Assembly: GCA_001600695.1 (NCBI GenBank)
Contig: BCKQ01000020.1
Span: forward strand, 131,699-195,698
DNA from: Ascoidea asiatica
Taxonomy: Eukaryota > Ascomycota > Saccharomycetes > Ascoideales > Ascoideaceae
Direction of reading: 5' to 3'
DNA: 64,000 nt
Shown piece by piece: positions 1 through 11,205 of the stretch (positions within the stretch are counted from its first letter, which is position 1; every line of letters starts with the position of its first letter). A model generated the notes under the pieces. The model was not told the origin of the DNA. It saw nothing but the letters and a program-made list of their open reading frames with translations, and made no database searches. Made by a program: the position numbers and the translations under genes.

Positions 1-605
1 GTACAAGAAGTAGAAGTTGTAGCTCCACAATTTGGTCCAGTACATCCTTCAGTAGTTGCTAATTTTCCAGTTGATGTAGTAGCACCACAATTTGCACCAG
101 TACAAGCTTCAGTTGTTTCTATTTTACCAGTAGAAGTAGTAGCACCACAATTGGCACCAGTACAACCATTAGCTGAAGTTGTTGCTTTAGTATAAGTAGT
201 TCCTTTACCATATGTAGTTGCGGTAGCTTTACATTTACCATTGGAACAATTATCACCAGAATATAAAATTGAAGAAGGAACAATAGAACCTGAAGTTAAT
301 ACATTTGATTTAACAGTAAGAGTTTTAGCTGCTGTTAATGGACAATAAGTTGTATATTCAGTTTCAGTACCTTCAACGGTATTAGTTACAGTTACAACAC
401 CAGTTTTCTGAGTTGAAGTTGCACAAGCATTATTTTTACAAGAAGTTACAGTTACAACAGCAGTATCAACATCTAAAGTGACATATGCAGTAACAGTGAC
501 ATCATCATCACCAGAATCAACAGTTTGAGTTGCAGTGACAGTAGCAGCAGCTGATATAGTTGCAGATGCTAAAAGTGAAAGTAAAATGCTTTTTGAGAAA
601 CGCAT
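1..605 (-). CDS. Thr-rich, Cys-repeat cell-wall/adhesin-like protein (5' part, runs off the left edge)
   Basis: Read on the minus strand from the ATG at 605-603, the frame stays open to base 1, so at least 201 codons are present and the C-terminus is missing. The protein opens with a signal peptide (MRFSKSILLSLLASATISAA). A Thr/Val-rich stretch follows (repeated TVTVT-type segments) with the phrase TTYCPLT, common in fungal wall mannoproteins. Near the left edge are three tandem units of about 16-18 residues built around CTGxNCGATTST. The even cysteines suggest disulphides within each unit. I infer a secreted, O-mannosylated wall or adhesin protein. A GPI signal would lie outside the window, so anchoring cannot be judged. 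I recognise no specific orthologue. Confidence 0.75.
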   Translation of the reverse strand, partial: MRFSKSILLSLLASATISAAATVTATQTVDSGDDDVTVTAYVTLDVDTAVVTVTSCKNNACATSTQKTGVVTVTNTVEGTETEYTTYCPLTAAKTLTVKSNVLTSGSIVPSSILYSGDNCSNGKCKATATTYGKGTTYTKATTSANGCTGANCGATTSTGKIETTEACTGANCGATTSTGKLATTEGCTGPNCGATTSTSC

Positions 606-3534
606 TTTTGAAAAACTATTATAAATGGGTATAAATTTATATGGATATTAAATAATAATAATAGTAATAATGAAATTATATTAAATTATATTTTATTATA
701 ATTGAAAACGATTGACTTTTAAAAAATGAAAGAGATAAACTTTGAATGAATTCTTTGAATAAATCTTTAAAATTGGATTTGATAATAAACGATTGATTTA
801 TGAAATTAATAATTAATAATTAAAGTAAATAATTTAAAAATTTTGAATTTGATCAATAGACTATATTGGAATAAGGAGAAAAAAAAGGATGAATTAAGTG
901 AATGAATTATAAGTCTTTTTTTTTTGAATGATCAATTATTTTAAAATAATTAAAATAATAAAAATTATAATTATAATTAGTTATTATGATCTTAACTTGA
1001 TTTGAATCTTAGATAAATAAATCAATTGAAATGAATAGATGAAGAGGAGAAAAAGATAATTTTTTAAAGATTTAGAAAAAAGTAAAATATAATAAAGAAG
1101 ATAAATTGAAATATATATATATATATATATATATATTTTTTGAAATGAAATGAAAAATTCATTCCCAATGGAGTTAATGAAATGCTTCCTAAAAGAGATG
1201 AGATTAAAATTAGAACATTAGAACATTGATTTGATTATTAGAGTAGTAAGTAGTAATAGTTTTCAAAGGCATTAGTTTATTATTATTTATTATGCATTGT
1301 AAAATAAAGCAATAGAAAGCTTAAAAGACGAGGATGAATAAGGATATGAGTACTTTTAATTGTAGTAATAATTAAGACTAGAATCATGACGAAGATTGAT
1401 AATAAGAGGAATATTAAGACGATAATTATCTGACGAAGACAAAGAAAAATTAATATAAAATAAAAAAAAGTATAGACTGAGTGAAAAATTAATATATTGA
1501 AGTTTGATGAAAATTGTGAAAACCCTTTAGAAAACGAGAGATTATTAATAATTGATGTTTTATAAGAATATGAATTAGATATTAAAATATAATGATAAGT
1601 AAGTTAATGCTTTTAAAATATATATGTCAATAAATTATTTTTATTCTAAAATTAAAACATTTGAAACCAGAGATTGAAAATAAATAAATAAATAAATAAA
1701 TAAATACATTAAAAAGCGTAACCAAAGTTATTTTTGAATAAAGTTTTTGAAAAAATATTTTTAAAATATTTCTTACTTTATAAAATATTTTAATGTTAAT
1801 GTTAATGTTAATATTAAAAGTTAGGTTAAAACGTTCGCGAAAGAGAAAATATTAAGTTGAGAGTAACTTTATATTGTAATTTTTAAGGGAGATTTAAAAA
1901 ATCTTTTAAAAACTTTGAAAAAAAGAAGAAGGTGTTAATGAATTGAATTGAATTGAATTGAATTGAATTAAATTAAATTTTTGAATCTAATGGAAAAAGA
2001 CTCTGTAACGTGTCTTAATACATGAATCTAAGAGAGATCAAACAATGATTTTGTTTTAAAGTAAATTATTAATACGATTTTATTTATTGAAACTGATTGA
2101 ATTTAATGAATTATGATTCCAGACAGTGATTTACACTGCTTTCTTAGAGATCAGTGATAAATTCATTGTATATTTGAGATCTGATTGATTTTGAAATGAT
2201 ATTTAACTGATAATTGCGATGGTTTCCTTTATTTTATTATTTGATCCTTTATTTTATTTCTTTTATTTCTTTTATTTATTTATTTTATTCTTTTATTGCT
2301 TTTGTGGTGGTTTGGTGGTTTGGTGGTTAAAGCCCTAAACCGCGCTGTGTCTGCCTCGGTGCGCCAGGGCTCTACCGCCGTTCTGGGCTGCTGTTTGCCA
2401 CTGGAATGCGCTTCGGGTTGCGCCGTAAGACCATTTCTCGCCTCATTCCACACGCAAACGCCGGCACCCGCAGGCACACACAATAAAATGCAATAAAAAA
2501 ACACATTCAATTTTTGAAGTTTTCATATTATTTTCAATATTATTTTCAATATTATTTTCAATATTTCATTAATTATTAACAAATAATTGTCATTAAATTA
2601 TCAGATAATTGATAGTTTATGTTGAGCCTGAGATTGAGCCTGATTGTTGTGAGCGTGGATCAGTCTGAGTATTGGTAACATATTTTTTATTTTATTTATC
2701 CTATTTACAAAATAGGATATATACAGTATAGTAAAATAAAATAATAATAGTCTGGTGATTTTAATTTTAATTTAAATTTCCATTGGAATTTCATTTAAAT
2801 TATAATGTAAAAAAAAAAATTAATTAATAATTTATGGCTTAAGAAAGATTTTCTATTGCCTTAAGATTGAATGAAAGTTATCCAAAGTTATTAAAGGCTT
2901 AATTTATTAACTTACAATAATTATGTTTATTTTTTTCGTAATTACTGCAATAAATTCATTTGATATCAATAAATTTATTTTTATAAGAATTTTGCTTAAT
3001 TTTAGCCATTTATTTAATTAATTAATTAATTAATTAAATGATTCATAATTAGATCAAAATGGTTTAAAAGGCTTTAAAAATATTGAAATTATGACCAAAA
3101 ACGATAGAGAATATATCAAAATTAGTTATAATAGATCATAATTAGATCAAGAATAGATCAAGAATAGATTAAGAAAAGATCAATAAAAGATCAATAAAAG
3201 ATCTTAAATTTATCGAAAATGGATAGTTTATGAGATTGAAAGTTGAAGAGATAAAGAGATTATTAATTAATTTATATTATTATATTACATTATTTTCTTA
3301 TTCTTATTCTTATTCTTATTCTATTTTTATTCATATTCATATCCACATCCACATCCACATCCATCAAAATCTATCCATTTATCTAAATCTATATACATAC
3401 CTAAAACCAAAACCATATTTAGATCTTTATCTATATCCGATTTCATTGTTCTATATTTATATACAAGTTATTATAGTTATTATTTCTTAAGTAATATATA
3501 CATTTACTAGTTTTTATGATTTTTAAATAAATTA
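606..3534. other. Intergenic region, 2.9 kb, AT-rich with microsatellites
   Basis: No gene seen between the start of the cell-wall gene and MDM35, both on the minus strand. It holds an AT dinucleotide run near 1110-1135, an AAAT tetranucleotide run near 1680-1705, GAATT repeats near 1938-1970, AGATCAA-type repeats near 3130-3205 and TTATTC repeats near 3297-3330. The only compositionally distinct part is the GC-richer island at about 2316-2490, listed separately. Confidence 0.6.
2316..2490. other. GC-richer intergenic island with a Tbf1-like AGCCCTAA site
   Basis: About 170 bp far richer in G+C than its surroundings. The island starts just before AGCCCTAA (2331-2338), which fits the known Tbf1 consensus ARCCCTAA. 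It contains a small hairpin (GCGC, loop, GCGC near 2408-2424) followed by AGACCA, which fits an H box, and it ends in ACA-containing sequence. In AT-rich genomes such islands are often structured RNA genes, and Tbf1 drives snoRNA genes in S. cerevisiae. An H/ACA snoRNA is therefore possible, but I cannot fold it convincingly. No credible coding frame is present. Confidence 0.3.
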
Positions 3535-3880
3535 TCATTTTTCAACAGATATTGAATTTACTTCTTCATTATCTTCATCTTCTTCTTCTTCTTTTTTTAT
3601 ATATCCTTTTTTAATCAAAGATTCCTATTCAATTATAAAATGTTAGTTATCAAATATTAAAATCATTATTTAAATCAAAATTTAATCATTCATTTATTAA
3701 TTTTTAATTTATTCATACTTTAAAACATAATTGATAATTATTCCATAATTCAAAACAATCTTCATTAACATCAATTGATTCTCCTTTTAAAAATTTATTT
3801 TTAAACCAAATATTTTGACAATCATCATATGATTTCTTTAATGAATCACAATCTTTTGCAAAACTAACTGTATTTCCCAT
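3535..3880 (-). CDS. MDM35: Mdm35, twin CX9C mitochondrial intermembrane-space protein (one intron)
   Basis: Two exons on the minus strand: 3719-3880 (54 codons) and 3535-3624 (29 codons plus TGA). The 94-nt intron (3625-3718) begins GTATGA, has AACTAAC as branch point and ends in AG. The 83-residue product starts MGNTVSFAKDCDSLKKSYDD and has the twin CX9C pattern: CDSLKKSYDDC and CFELWNNYQLC. Between them lies the KFLKGES segment typical of Mdm35, and the tail is acidic. In yeast Mdm35 binds Ups1/Ups2 in the intermembrane space, stabilising them and enabling phosphatidic-acid and phosphatidylserine transfer between mitochondrial membranes. The exon join is phase 0 and restores the family-like sequence CFKESLIKKGY, which supports the splice model. 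Without splicing the frame ends after CFKV. Confidence 0.88.
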
Positions 3881-5377
3881 TTTATTTATTCTTTTTTTAT
3901 ATTAAATTAAATTAAATTAATTGCATTGCTTTAAACAGTTATTATTAATAAGTTAACAAATTGAATTTGAATTTGAAATTGAAATTAAATTGAAATTTCA
4001 ATTTTGTAATTTATTTCAAAAAAGAAGTACCACAATAATGGCAACAACCAGTGGTATGGATCCGACCAGAGAAATGGTACTACCAAAACCAAGGTACTAC
4101 CACTTTTGTGGATCGACTCCAAAGAGGCTTCAAACATTTAATTTCTACCAGTGCTGTGGTTCTTTGAGAAGAGCTGCATCTTTTTTTACAAATTAAGTTT
4201 TCCTTCTGATAACTCAAAATAAAACACTGTACACACTTCACAGCCACAAAATACTAGTAACGTGGGCAGCATGGCTAGTTTTAGTACTGACTGGCCAATA
4301 GAACCACTCAAATCCAAATTGGCTTTTAAGGTTTTTGTATTATTTACAAATTTTATGAAATTTGCAGGGATTGATATTCCAAAAACAGCTCCAAAAAGCA
4401 ATTGCATATGCACATTGACGCTATTTATAGTATAATCTTTGTGACTTGAAATTTCTCTTTTGACTTACAATTTCTGTTTTGAGAGGTATATGTGGCAGTG
4501 TTGTTTATTTTAAAAATAAACATGCGCCATTGTTTATTAGTAAAATTAGCACAAACAGTAGTAAACAGCCCTAAACGAGGCAAAAACTAATACTTTTTTC
4601 GTTTATTTGTGGCTAGTTTGATTTCATTCTGGCATGCGTGTGTATGCTTGTTGCGGTCTGCTGCATCTGCGTTGCATTTTTTGGACTTCCAAAAAACTCG
4701 AATTTTTTAAAAAAAGAATTTTTTTCACTTTTTTCACTTTTTTCACTTTTTAAACCTTTTTTAATCTGAGAAAACTTGATTGAAATGTCTGAATTGAAGT
4801 TTATTCAAAGAAATTAATCTAAAAAAATGTACCAGAAATTATTCTAGAAAAGTATTCCAAGAAAATCATTCCAAGGAAATTATTCAAAAAAAGTTCTGAA
4901 AGTAAAGATTCAAAAGAAGAAATAAGAAAAAGAAAGTAAAAAAAAAAAATGGAACAATAAGAAACTGAAATATTTCACATATTGTAGATAAAGATAAATA
5001 GAATTGTTTTTTTTTATATTTAATCTTAACCAAAAAATTATTTACTAATAAATTTATTCATTCACTAGCAACTATCTCTCAAATTATAATAATTCTGAAT
5101 ATTCAAATTTCATAATTTCATAATTTCATAATTTCATTATTCATTATCATTTATTTCAATTGAAAAATCAAAAATTTAAATTACTTAAGAATTTAATCAT
5201 TAATTTAATCTATATTTCAAAGCCATCACTTATTTAATTCATTGTTGTTTATTGTCTAACATTATCAATTTGAATATAAATTGAAATAATTTCATTTTAT
5301 TTCATTTCATTTATTAGTTTATATTAATTTATATTCTCTTCTCCTTAAGTTTCACTTACTTATTATATTACCATATT

Positions 5378-5443
5378 TATATTATATTATATTATATTAT
5401 ATTATATTATATTATATTATATTATATTATATTATATTATATT
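5378..5443. repeat. ATATT pentanucleotide microsatellite
   Basis: About thirteen tandem copies of the five-base unit ATATT, ending some 130 bp before the ATG of the FLC-like gene. It is likely unstable in length and may act as a nucleosome-poor promoter tract. Confidence 0.85.
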
Positions 5444-5505
5444 GTTTATTGTTTATGTATAAATTAATTACTCCTGTTTACTGATATATCATTACTCTAA
5501 AACAA

Positions 5506-5561
5506 TAAGATATAATAAGATATAATAAGATATAATAAGATATAATAAGATATAATAAGAA
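5506..5561. repeat. Decamer tandem repeat (AAGATATAAT unit)
   Basis: Five near-perfect copies of a ten-base unit containing GATATAAT, ending about 10 bp before the ATG at 5572. One helical turn per unit places the same face of every copy together. It lies in the 5' leader or core promoter of the FLC-like gene. Confidence 0.85.
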
Positions 5562-5571
5562 TAAGAATAAA

Positions 5572-8196
5572 ATGAAACTCAAATGTAATTTTCATAATGA
5601 GGCTTTTAATTTAAATTATTATTCTTTTTTTTTATTCTACTTAATTTTTCAATTAAATTTTTATTTATCTAAAGCAACATCTGATATAACTTCAAAAGGT
5701 TCTTATGAATGTTCAAATTCAGATTCTTCTTCTGATATAATTGTAACTGATTTTAAATTAATTTATGATAAATTATCAAATTCTTTAGAATATAATGTAA
5801 CTGGAACTGTATTAAAAACAACTGAAGCTTTAGCTATAATTCAATTAGATGTTTATGGTATGATGGTTATTAATGAATCTATACCTTTTTGTAATGCAAA
5901 TATTGAAGAATTATGTCCTGTTCAAGAAGGAACTAATATTAATATTATTAATAATTATACTGTTCCAATTGAATATTCTTCTCAAATTTCTTCAATTGCT
6001 TATAATATTCCTGATCTTGAAGGTTATGTAACTGTTAATATTTATAATTCTTCAAATTTATCTCAAAATTTAGGTTGTTTTACTTCTGATATTTCAAATG
6101 GTAAATCTGCTGAAGTTAAAGGTGTAACTTATTTATCAATAATTATTGCAATTATTGCTTTATTAATTTCTTTATCTTCTTCATCATCATCATCTTCTTC
6201 TTCTGGAACCTCTGGTGGTGCTCTAGGTACAACTCCTGCAAATAATTTACCTCCAATTCATGGTCCTGGAACAAATGTTGCAGCTCCTGGTTTTCATCCT
6301 CCAGGTGTAACTGAATTTTTAAATGTTTTACAATTATCTGCAACTAATGGTTTATATGCTGTTTCATTACCAAAAGTTTATAGATCTTTCACAAATAATT
6401 TTAGTTGGAGTTTATCTTCAATATCTTTTTCTAATTTACAAAATTCAATTGATAATTTTAGAAAAAATGCTGGAGGTAATTTAAATAATAATTCTTTAAA
6501 ATTATTAAATTCTATTAAATTATCTTATACTAATACTGAAAATGCAGAAAAATTAAAAAGTTTAAATTTAAAAAAAAGATTTAATAAATTTCATCATAAT
6601 CATTATTATTCAAAATTTTTTTTAAATAAAAGAATAGATTCAACATCAACTCAAACTCAAAGTAAAGAAGAAAATGGTATTGCATATTTTTTTGAAAATA
6701 ATTCAATTCCAAATACAAATGCATTTTTAACTTTACTTATTTGGTGGTGTGTGATAATGGGAATTATAATTTTTTTAATGTTATCATTTAAAATTTTTTT
6801 AGAAATTTATTATAGAAGAAAATTAAAAAATTTAACTGAAAAAATTTATAATGAAAATTTAAATAAACCATTACCTCCAATAGATCTGAATGAAACTGAA
6901 ATTATAAATAATGATAATATTAATAATGATAATATTAATGATATTACTCCAAATACAATTATTATCACTTCAAATTCAATAGAAAATGAAAAAGAATTTA
7001 TAAATGATTCTGTTAATTCAATATTACCTAATAGTGACTCTTTTAAAACTATTCAAAATTCAAATTTACTAAATTCATCAAATATTTCAAATAATTCAAA
7101 TAATTTAAATAATTCAAGATTATCTGAAAAAAATAATGATGAAATACATAAAAATAAATCTATAAAAACCAAAGCTAATAATTTCCTCAATTATTTTAAA
7201 ATTAATTTAAATAAAACTAATCTGTCAATAACTCAAACAAATAATTCTACAATTCAATCAACAATTGAAACTCTTGAAAAAGATATTAAATTTAATTCTT
7301 TTAGAAAATTATGGTTAACTCATCTTTGTAATTTAATAATAAGAGTAATAATAATTCTTTATGGAGTTTGGGTTATTTTATCATTATATCAATTAAGATT
7401 ATCTGAAGCTTGGGGTTCTAAATTATTAGCAGCATTAACATTAATTTTATTTACACTGATTTTTATGGGATTTTTTTTAAGAATTTTATATATTGTTAAA
7501 ATTAAATCAAAAAAAAAAAATTTTGAATTAGAATATATATTTATTTATAAACCATATTTAAGAAGATATGGTTTATTTTATGATGAATTTAAAATTGATT
7601 TTTGGTGGTTTTTTATGATTAATTTATTAGTTGTATTTATGAGAAATGCATTTATTGGATTATCACCAAATAATGGATTTATTCAAGTTATTGGACAATT
7701 AGTTGTTGATGTTTTATTAGGAATAATAATGATTTTTACATTACCATATAATACAAAAATGGGAAATTGGTTAAATATTATTATTCAATCAGTTAGAATT
7801 GCAAGTTTAATTTTAAGTTTATTATTTACAGAAGAAGTTGGATTAGATTCAATTTCCAAAACAGTTATTGGATTTATATTATTAGGTATTCAAAGTGCAT
7901 TAACAGCACTTTTAATTACTTTAATTATTTTAAATGCAACTCAAGGAATTTGGAAAGGACTTTATAAAAAATTAAGAAATAAAAAAAAAAATAATGATGA
8001 TAATAGTTTAAATTATCTGATTTCATATGAATCAAATATTAATAATCATAATGATAATATAAGTGAAAGTCAATTTGTTATTTTAAATCCATCTAGAACA
8101 GAAAGAGTAATAGAAAAAGAAAATTATGAAAATGTTGTTAATTCTCCAAATTTAAATCAGTTTAATAATAGTAGTAATATTAATGAGAGAAGATAA
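5572..8196 (+). CDS. FLC/TRP-like polytopic membrane protein with N-terminal ML-like domain
   Basis: The 874-residue protein matches the fungal flavin-carrier/TRP-like family (Flc1-3 in yeast, about 780-800 residues), which acts in ER or vacuolar Ca2+ and haem/FAD-linked transport. A hydrophobic leader lies near residues 18-35. A luminal ML-like domain with paired Cys (ECSNS, PFCN, ELCP, GCF) runs to about 185. A first membrane segment follows (SIIIAIIALLISL), then a Ser run, another helix at about 387-412, a long Asn-rich cytoplasmic insert, and a C-terminal cluster of helices from about 590 to 800. The segment with FTLPYNTKMGNWLNIIIQS is typical of the family. The insert and Asn runs explain the extra length. 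Codon 629 (7456-7458) is CTG inside a helix, which fits Leu. Which of the FLC paralogues it represents is unclear. Confidence 0.85.
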   Translation: MKLKCNFHNEAFNLNYYSFFLFYLIFQLNFYLSKATSDITSKGSYECSNSDSSSDIIVTDFKLIYDKLSNSLEYNVTGTVLKTTEALAIIQLDVYGMMVINESIPFCNANIEELCPVQEGTNINIINNYTVPIEYSSQISSIAYNIPDLEGYVTVNIYNSSNLSQNLGCFTSDISNGKSAEVKGVTYLSIIIAIIALLISLSSSSSSSSSSGTSGGALGTTPANNLPPIHGPGTNVAAPGFHPPGVTEFLNVLQLSATNGLYAVSLPKVYRSFTNNFSWSLSSISFSNLQNSIDNFRKNAGGNLNNNSLKLLNSIKLSYTNTENAEKLKSLNLKKRFNKFHHNHYYSKFFLNKRIDSTSTQTQSKEENGIAYFFENNSIPNTNAFLTLLIWWCVIMGIIIFLMLSFKIFLEIYYRRKLKNLTEKIYNENLNKPLPPIDLNETEIINNDNINNDNINDITPNTIIITSNSIENEKEFINDSVNSILPNSDSFKTIQNSNLLNSSNISNNSNNLNNSRLSEKNNDEIHKNKSIKTKANNFLNYFKINLNKTNLSITQTNNSTIQSTIETLEKDIKFNSFRKLWLTHLCNLIIRVIIILYGVWVILSLYQLRLSEAWGSKLLAALTLILFTLIFMGFFLRILYIVKIKSKKKNFELEYIFIYKPYLRRYGLFYDEFKIDFWWFFMINLLVVFMRNAFIGLSPNNGFIQVIGQLVVDVLLGIIMIFTLPYNTKMGNWLNIIIQSVRIASLILSLLFTEEVGLDSISKTVIGFILLGIQSALTALLITLIILNATQGIWKGLYKKLRNKKKNNDDNSLNYLISYESNINNHNDNISESQFVILNPSRTERVIEKENYENVVNSPNLNQFNNSSNINERR

Positions 8197-8732
8197 AATT
8201 TTAGATATGAATTTAAATTTCCATTATGATGATATAATTTTTTATTTACGAGTTGCTTATTTTTTTTTTTAACTTTATTTATTTATTATTTATTTATTAT
8301 TTATTTATTTATTATTTAATTTTTTTTATTATTATTTTTATTGAATCATTGTTCTTTTATTATATTTTATCATAATTTGTTAATCTTTATTATTTCTTGT
8401 TCATTATTTATTATTCATTATTATTTTTCATTTTAATTATTTTTTCATTATATTTTCTTTACTTCATTTGCTTTCAATTTTAATATCAATTTTAATATCA
8501 AAATAATTTCAATTTCTACTTCAATTTCTTTCAATTATTATTATCATTAATAATTATTTTATATTATTAAAAATAATAAATTAAAAATACGAGAAGAAAG
8601 TATTTTTAACGCAATTAGTATGCACGACTCGTAAATACTACATACATGTACATTCTTTTAATCACCGATCGGGAAACCAAATAAAAGTTAAAATTAATGA
8701 AAAAAAAGTAATTAATAAAGCAAAAACCGAAT
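8197..8732. other. Convergent intergenic region, 536 bp
   Basis: Shared 3' region of the FLC-like gene and velvet-like gene 1. TTTATTA-type repeats fill 8270-8330. A slightly GC-richer patch lies at about 8588-8680. No gene or RNA recognised. Confidence 0.6.
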
Positions 8733-8936
8733 TTAATGATAATTTCTTGAAGTATAAATAATAATTTTTTCAGATTCTATATAATTTATTGGAATTGGAG
8801 AAGAATTTAAAATATGTTTAGATAAAGTAAATTTTAATTTATATTCACCAGTTACAGTTATTCCAAGATCTTTAAATTTAAATTGAAAACATTTACAAAG
8901 TATATTTTTATTAAAATTATTAGAATAAAGTAATAA

Positions 8937-8978
<42 letters not shown>

Positions 8979-9248
8979 TGATTGAATTAATGGAGAACCA
9001 ATAATTATTTTATTACCAAGTAAAATATTTTGTTGTTTTAATAATTGATTTGAATTAAAATTATAAATTGAAACATCAATAATAAATTGAGAATTTAAAG
9101 AATTAAAATCATTTGTAATTAAATTTATTATATTTATTGGAATTAATAATCTTTTAGAAGTAATTGAAGATTGTCTACCTTTTATAGAAGATTGAATAAT
9201 TGATAAATCATATATATATGGAATTTCTGGTATTATTATATTAGACAT
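8733..9248 (-). CDS. Small velvet-domain-like protein 1
   Basis: The 171-residue protein is almost only a velvet-like domain. An N-terminal strand (YDLSIIQSSIKGRQSS, residues 13-28) sits where velvet factors have their IQQP...RA(C)G DNA-contact loop. Then come KRLLIPINIINLI, a strand pair (FIIDVSIYNF), a poly-Asn insert (92-104), and the signature FKDLGITVTGEYKLKFTL (125-142), corresponding to FPDLxVRxEGxYRLRFxL of classical velvet proteins. It ends with a short strand IIIYTSRN. Velvet factors (VeA, VelB, VosA) are fungal DNA-binding regulators of development and secondary metabolism, and S. cerevisiae lacks them. The closest relative in this window is the protein at 42735-43262. Function is inferred only from the fold signature. 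No nuclear signal is evident. Confidence 0.7.
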
Positions 9249-11130
9249 AATATTATTATTATTATTATTATTTAATAAAAAAATTCATAACTTCTTTGAA
9301 ACTTATATAAGTTTATATAATAATATCTGAACTTGATCATTTGATCATTTTTAACTGAATTGAATATATTTGAAAATATTTGAATATATGTTATTATAGA
9401 AAAAAAGATAAATTCAATTAATTGAAAATAAATATGAAATGAAATACCATAATAAAGGTATAATTTCACCAATTTCACCAATTTCATTTCAATCATTTCA
9501 ATCATTTTCTTATTATATTCTCCATTTTCATTATCTTTATATTGGTTTACTTAGGAATAAATAGTATATAAAATAGTATATAAAGATATAAATAAAGAAA
9601 TAATAATGTTCATCAGCATTGGTCTCATTTCTCAATAATTTGGCTTTATTGTACATTCATTAGTCGAAATATTCGAAAAAGAAGAAGATCCATGGAAAAG
9701 GTCTCACTCCAGATTTCAAACTCAGAAAAAATGAAACCAAATCTGTGGGTGCCATTTATTGATCCTGGGATTTGGTCTCGGTGAATCAGCCACAAAATCA
9801 AATCCCACAAATCCCATGGACAAGGCCTCCCCGCCCAATCCCGTGACCGTGTATCACGAGATTGAAATAAAAAAAGAGAGAAAAGAGAAAAAAGAGAAAA
9901 AAGAGCCCTAACGGTAACACCCCCACGCAACAATATCCCATTCAGCGCGTGTGCGTTATCAATTAGCAGTCACACCGCAACAGTTCACGACTCAGAATGT
10001 GATTATGTGCGGTGCGTGCATTGTGTGTGCAATGTGTGCGCATTCTTTTATGTTTTTGCGCAAACAAATCACGCTGCCTTCTTTCCGATTCTGCGCTCCA
10101 CGCACCGCGACTTGTTTCTTGGCCATGCTGACGTAGGCAGCGTCTGGCCGCGTGTTTCGAACTGAGACAACGCACTGGAACAGCTTGTTCTGTGAGTGGT
10201 GGTGGACGTCTGTGCTGCGCGGTGGTACAGATATGCGCTACATTCTGAACAGATTCTAAACAGACGGTGCGGATGTTATCGAGAAACTTCCCCCCCAGAA
10301 GTAAGACAAGCAAGATAAGAAATGTATGACTGATTTGATAAACGCAGTACTTGACCACAGTCTTTGTCCCCAGATTGAAAGAAAATCATTAAAAATCAGA
10401 GTCGAATTGAATTACGTCGTGTAAAACCCAGGGTTCAGGCGCACACGCATGCACTGCTGCTTGAGATACCGCAACCACACGGCCACCCCCGTGCTGCGCA
10501 GCTCCGGCAGCGGCTCTGCACGGTGCCCGTCTCCTGCCCGATTCGACCAGCACCGCCACAGCGCGTTCTTGTCTGGCTGCCCGATTGGGCCTGGCTACGT
10601 AATTGCGATCACTCTGCGACAGAAAATGAGAATGAAAAAAATTGTAAGTTTTTTGTTTCTGGTAATTTTTGTTATTTGACAATTTTTAAAGTGATAAATT
10701 TTATTCACTTTTTTAAAATAGGTCAAAGAATTTATAATTCTTTAAATTTTACATATTTACTCATTTTATTCATTATTTTATTCACTATTTTATTATATTT
10801 CATTACATTTCATCTTTTATTCTACCTTTTATTCTTTGTTTCTCTTAGAAATTAACTGAAAATAAAGTGAAATTGAATTGAAAGTATTATTCAAGTATTA
10901 TCAAAGTAATATATTAAAGTAAATTAAGAATAATTTAAAGTAATTTGAGTTAATTTCAATTATCCTTTTTTTTCTTTATCCTTTTTTCTTTATCCTTTAT
11001 TCTTTATTCTTTATTATTTTATTCTTTATTCTTTATCTTTTATCTTTATCTTTTATCTTTATCTTTATCTTAATCTTTTATCTTTTATCTTTTATATCAT
11101 ATAACTTATATTTTATATCTTATATTATAG

Positions 11131-11165
<35 letters not shown>

Positions 11166-11205
11166 AACATATATACAATCATAATCACAAAAACAAAAAA
11201 TTAAA
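9249..11205. other. Intergenic region, 2 kb, with a 0.9-kb GC-richer island (about 9740-10640)
   Basis: Divergent upstream region of velvet-like gene 1 and RMT2. From about 9740 to 10640 the DNA is strikingly rich in G+C, up to half or more locally (10430-10620). It holds an AGCCCTAA site (9904-9911), a C run (10290-10296), and open frames of 95-131 codons on both strands that show no domain, no repeat and no host-like codon use. I therefore do not call them genes. A structured RNA or an old insertion is possible. From 10680 the sequence returns to AT-rich tracts, including TTTATC repeats at 11030-11095. Confidence 0.5.
11135..11163. repeat. AT dinucleotide tract just upstream of RMT2
   Basis: An uninterrupted AT run ending about 43 bp before the RMT2 ATG. 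Comparable tracts precede the genes at 41327 and 52987, so it may serve as a TATA-like core promoter element as well as a microsatellite. Confidence 0.8.

Larger units (their letters stand above)
3881..5571. other. Intergenic region, 1.7 kb, between MDM35 and the FLC-like gene
   Basis: Divergent promoter region. From about 4030 to 4690 the sequence is compositionally richer and non-repetitive. It carries a second AGCCCTAA (4567-4574) and short frames that resemble nothing I know. Three tandem TTTTTTCAC units lie near 4722-4748. The last 200 bp before the FLC-like gene are tandem repeats, listed separately. No gene seen. Confidence 0.55.

Noticed and set aside
3130-3205. CRISPR-like array from regularly spaced AGATCAA repeats
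   Set aside because: Units are short AT-rich direct repeats without unique spacers, and the genome is eukaryotic.
2331-9911. Interstitial telomere repeats (CCCTAA)
   Set aside because: Only single copies, never in tandem; a Tbf1-type site explains them better.
9963-10358. 131-codon minus-strand frame in the GC-richer island
   Set aside because: Composition of the island makes long chance frames; no domain, opposite-strand frames are equally long, and codon use is unlike neighbouring genes.
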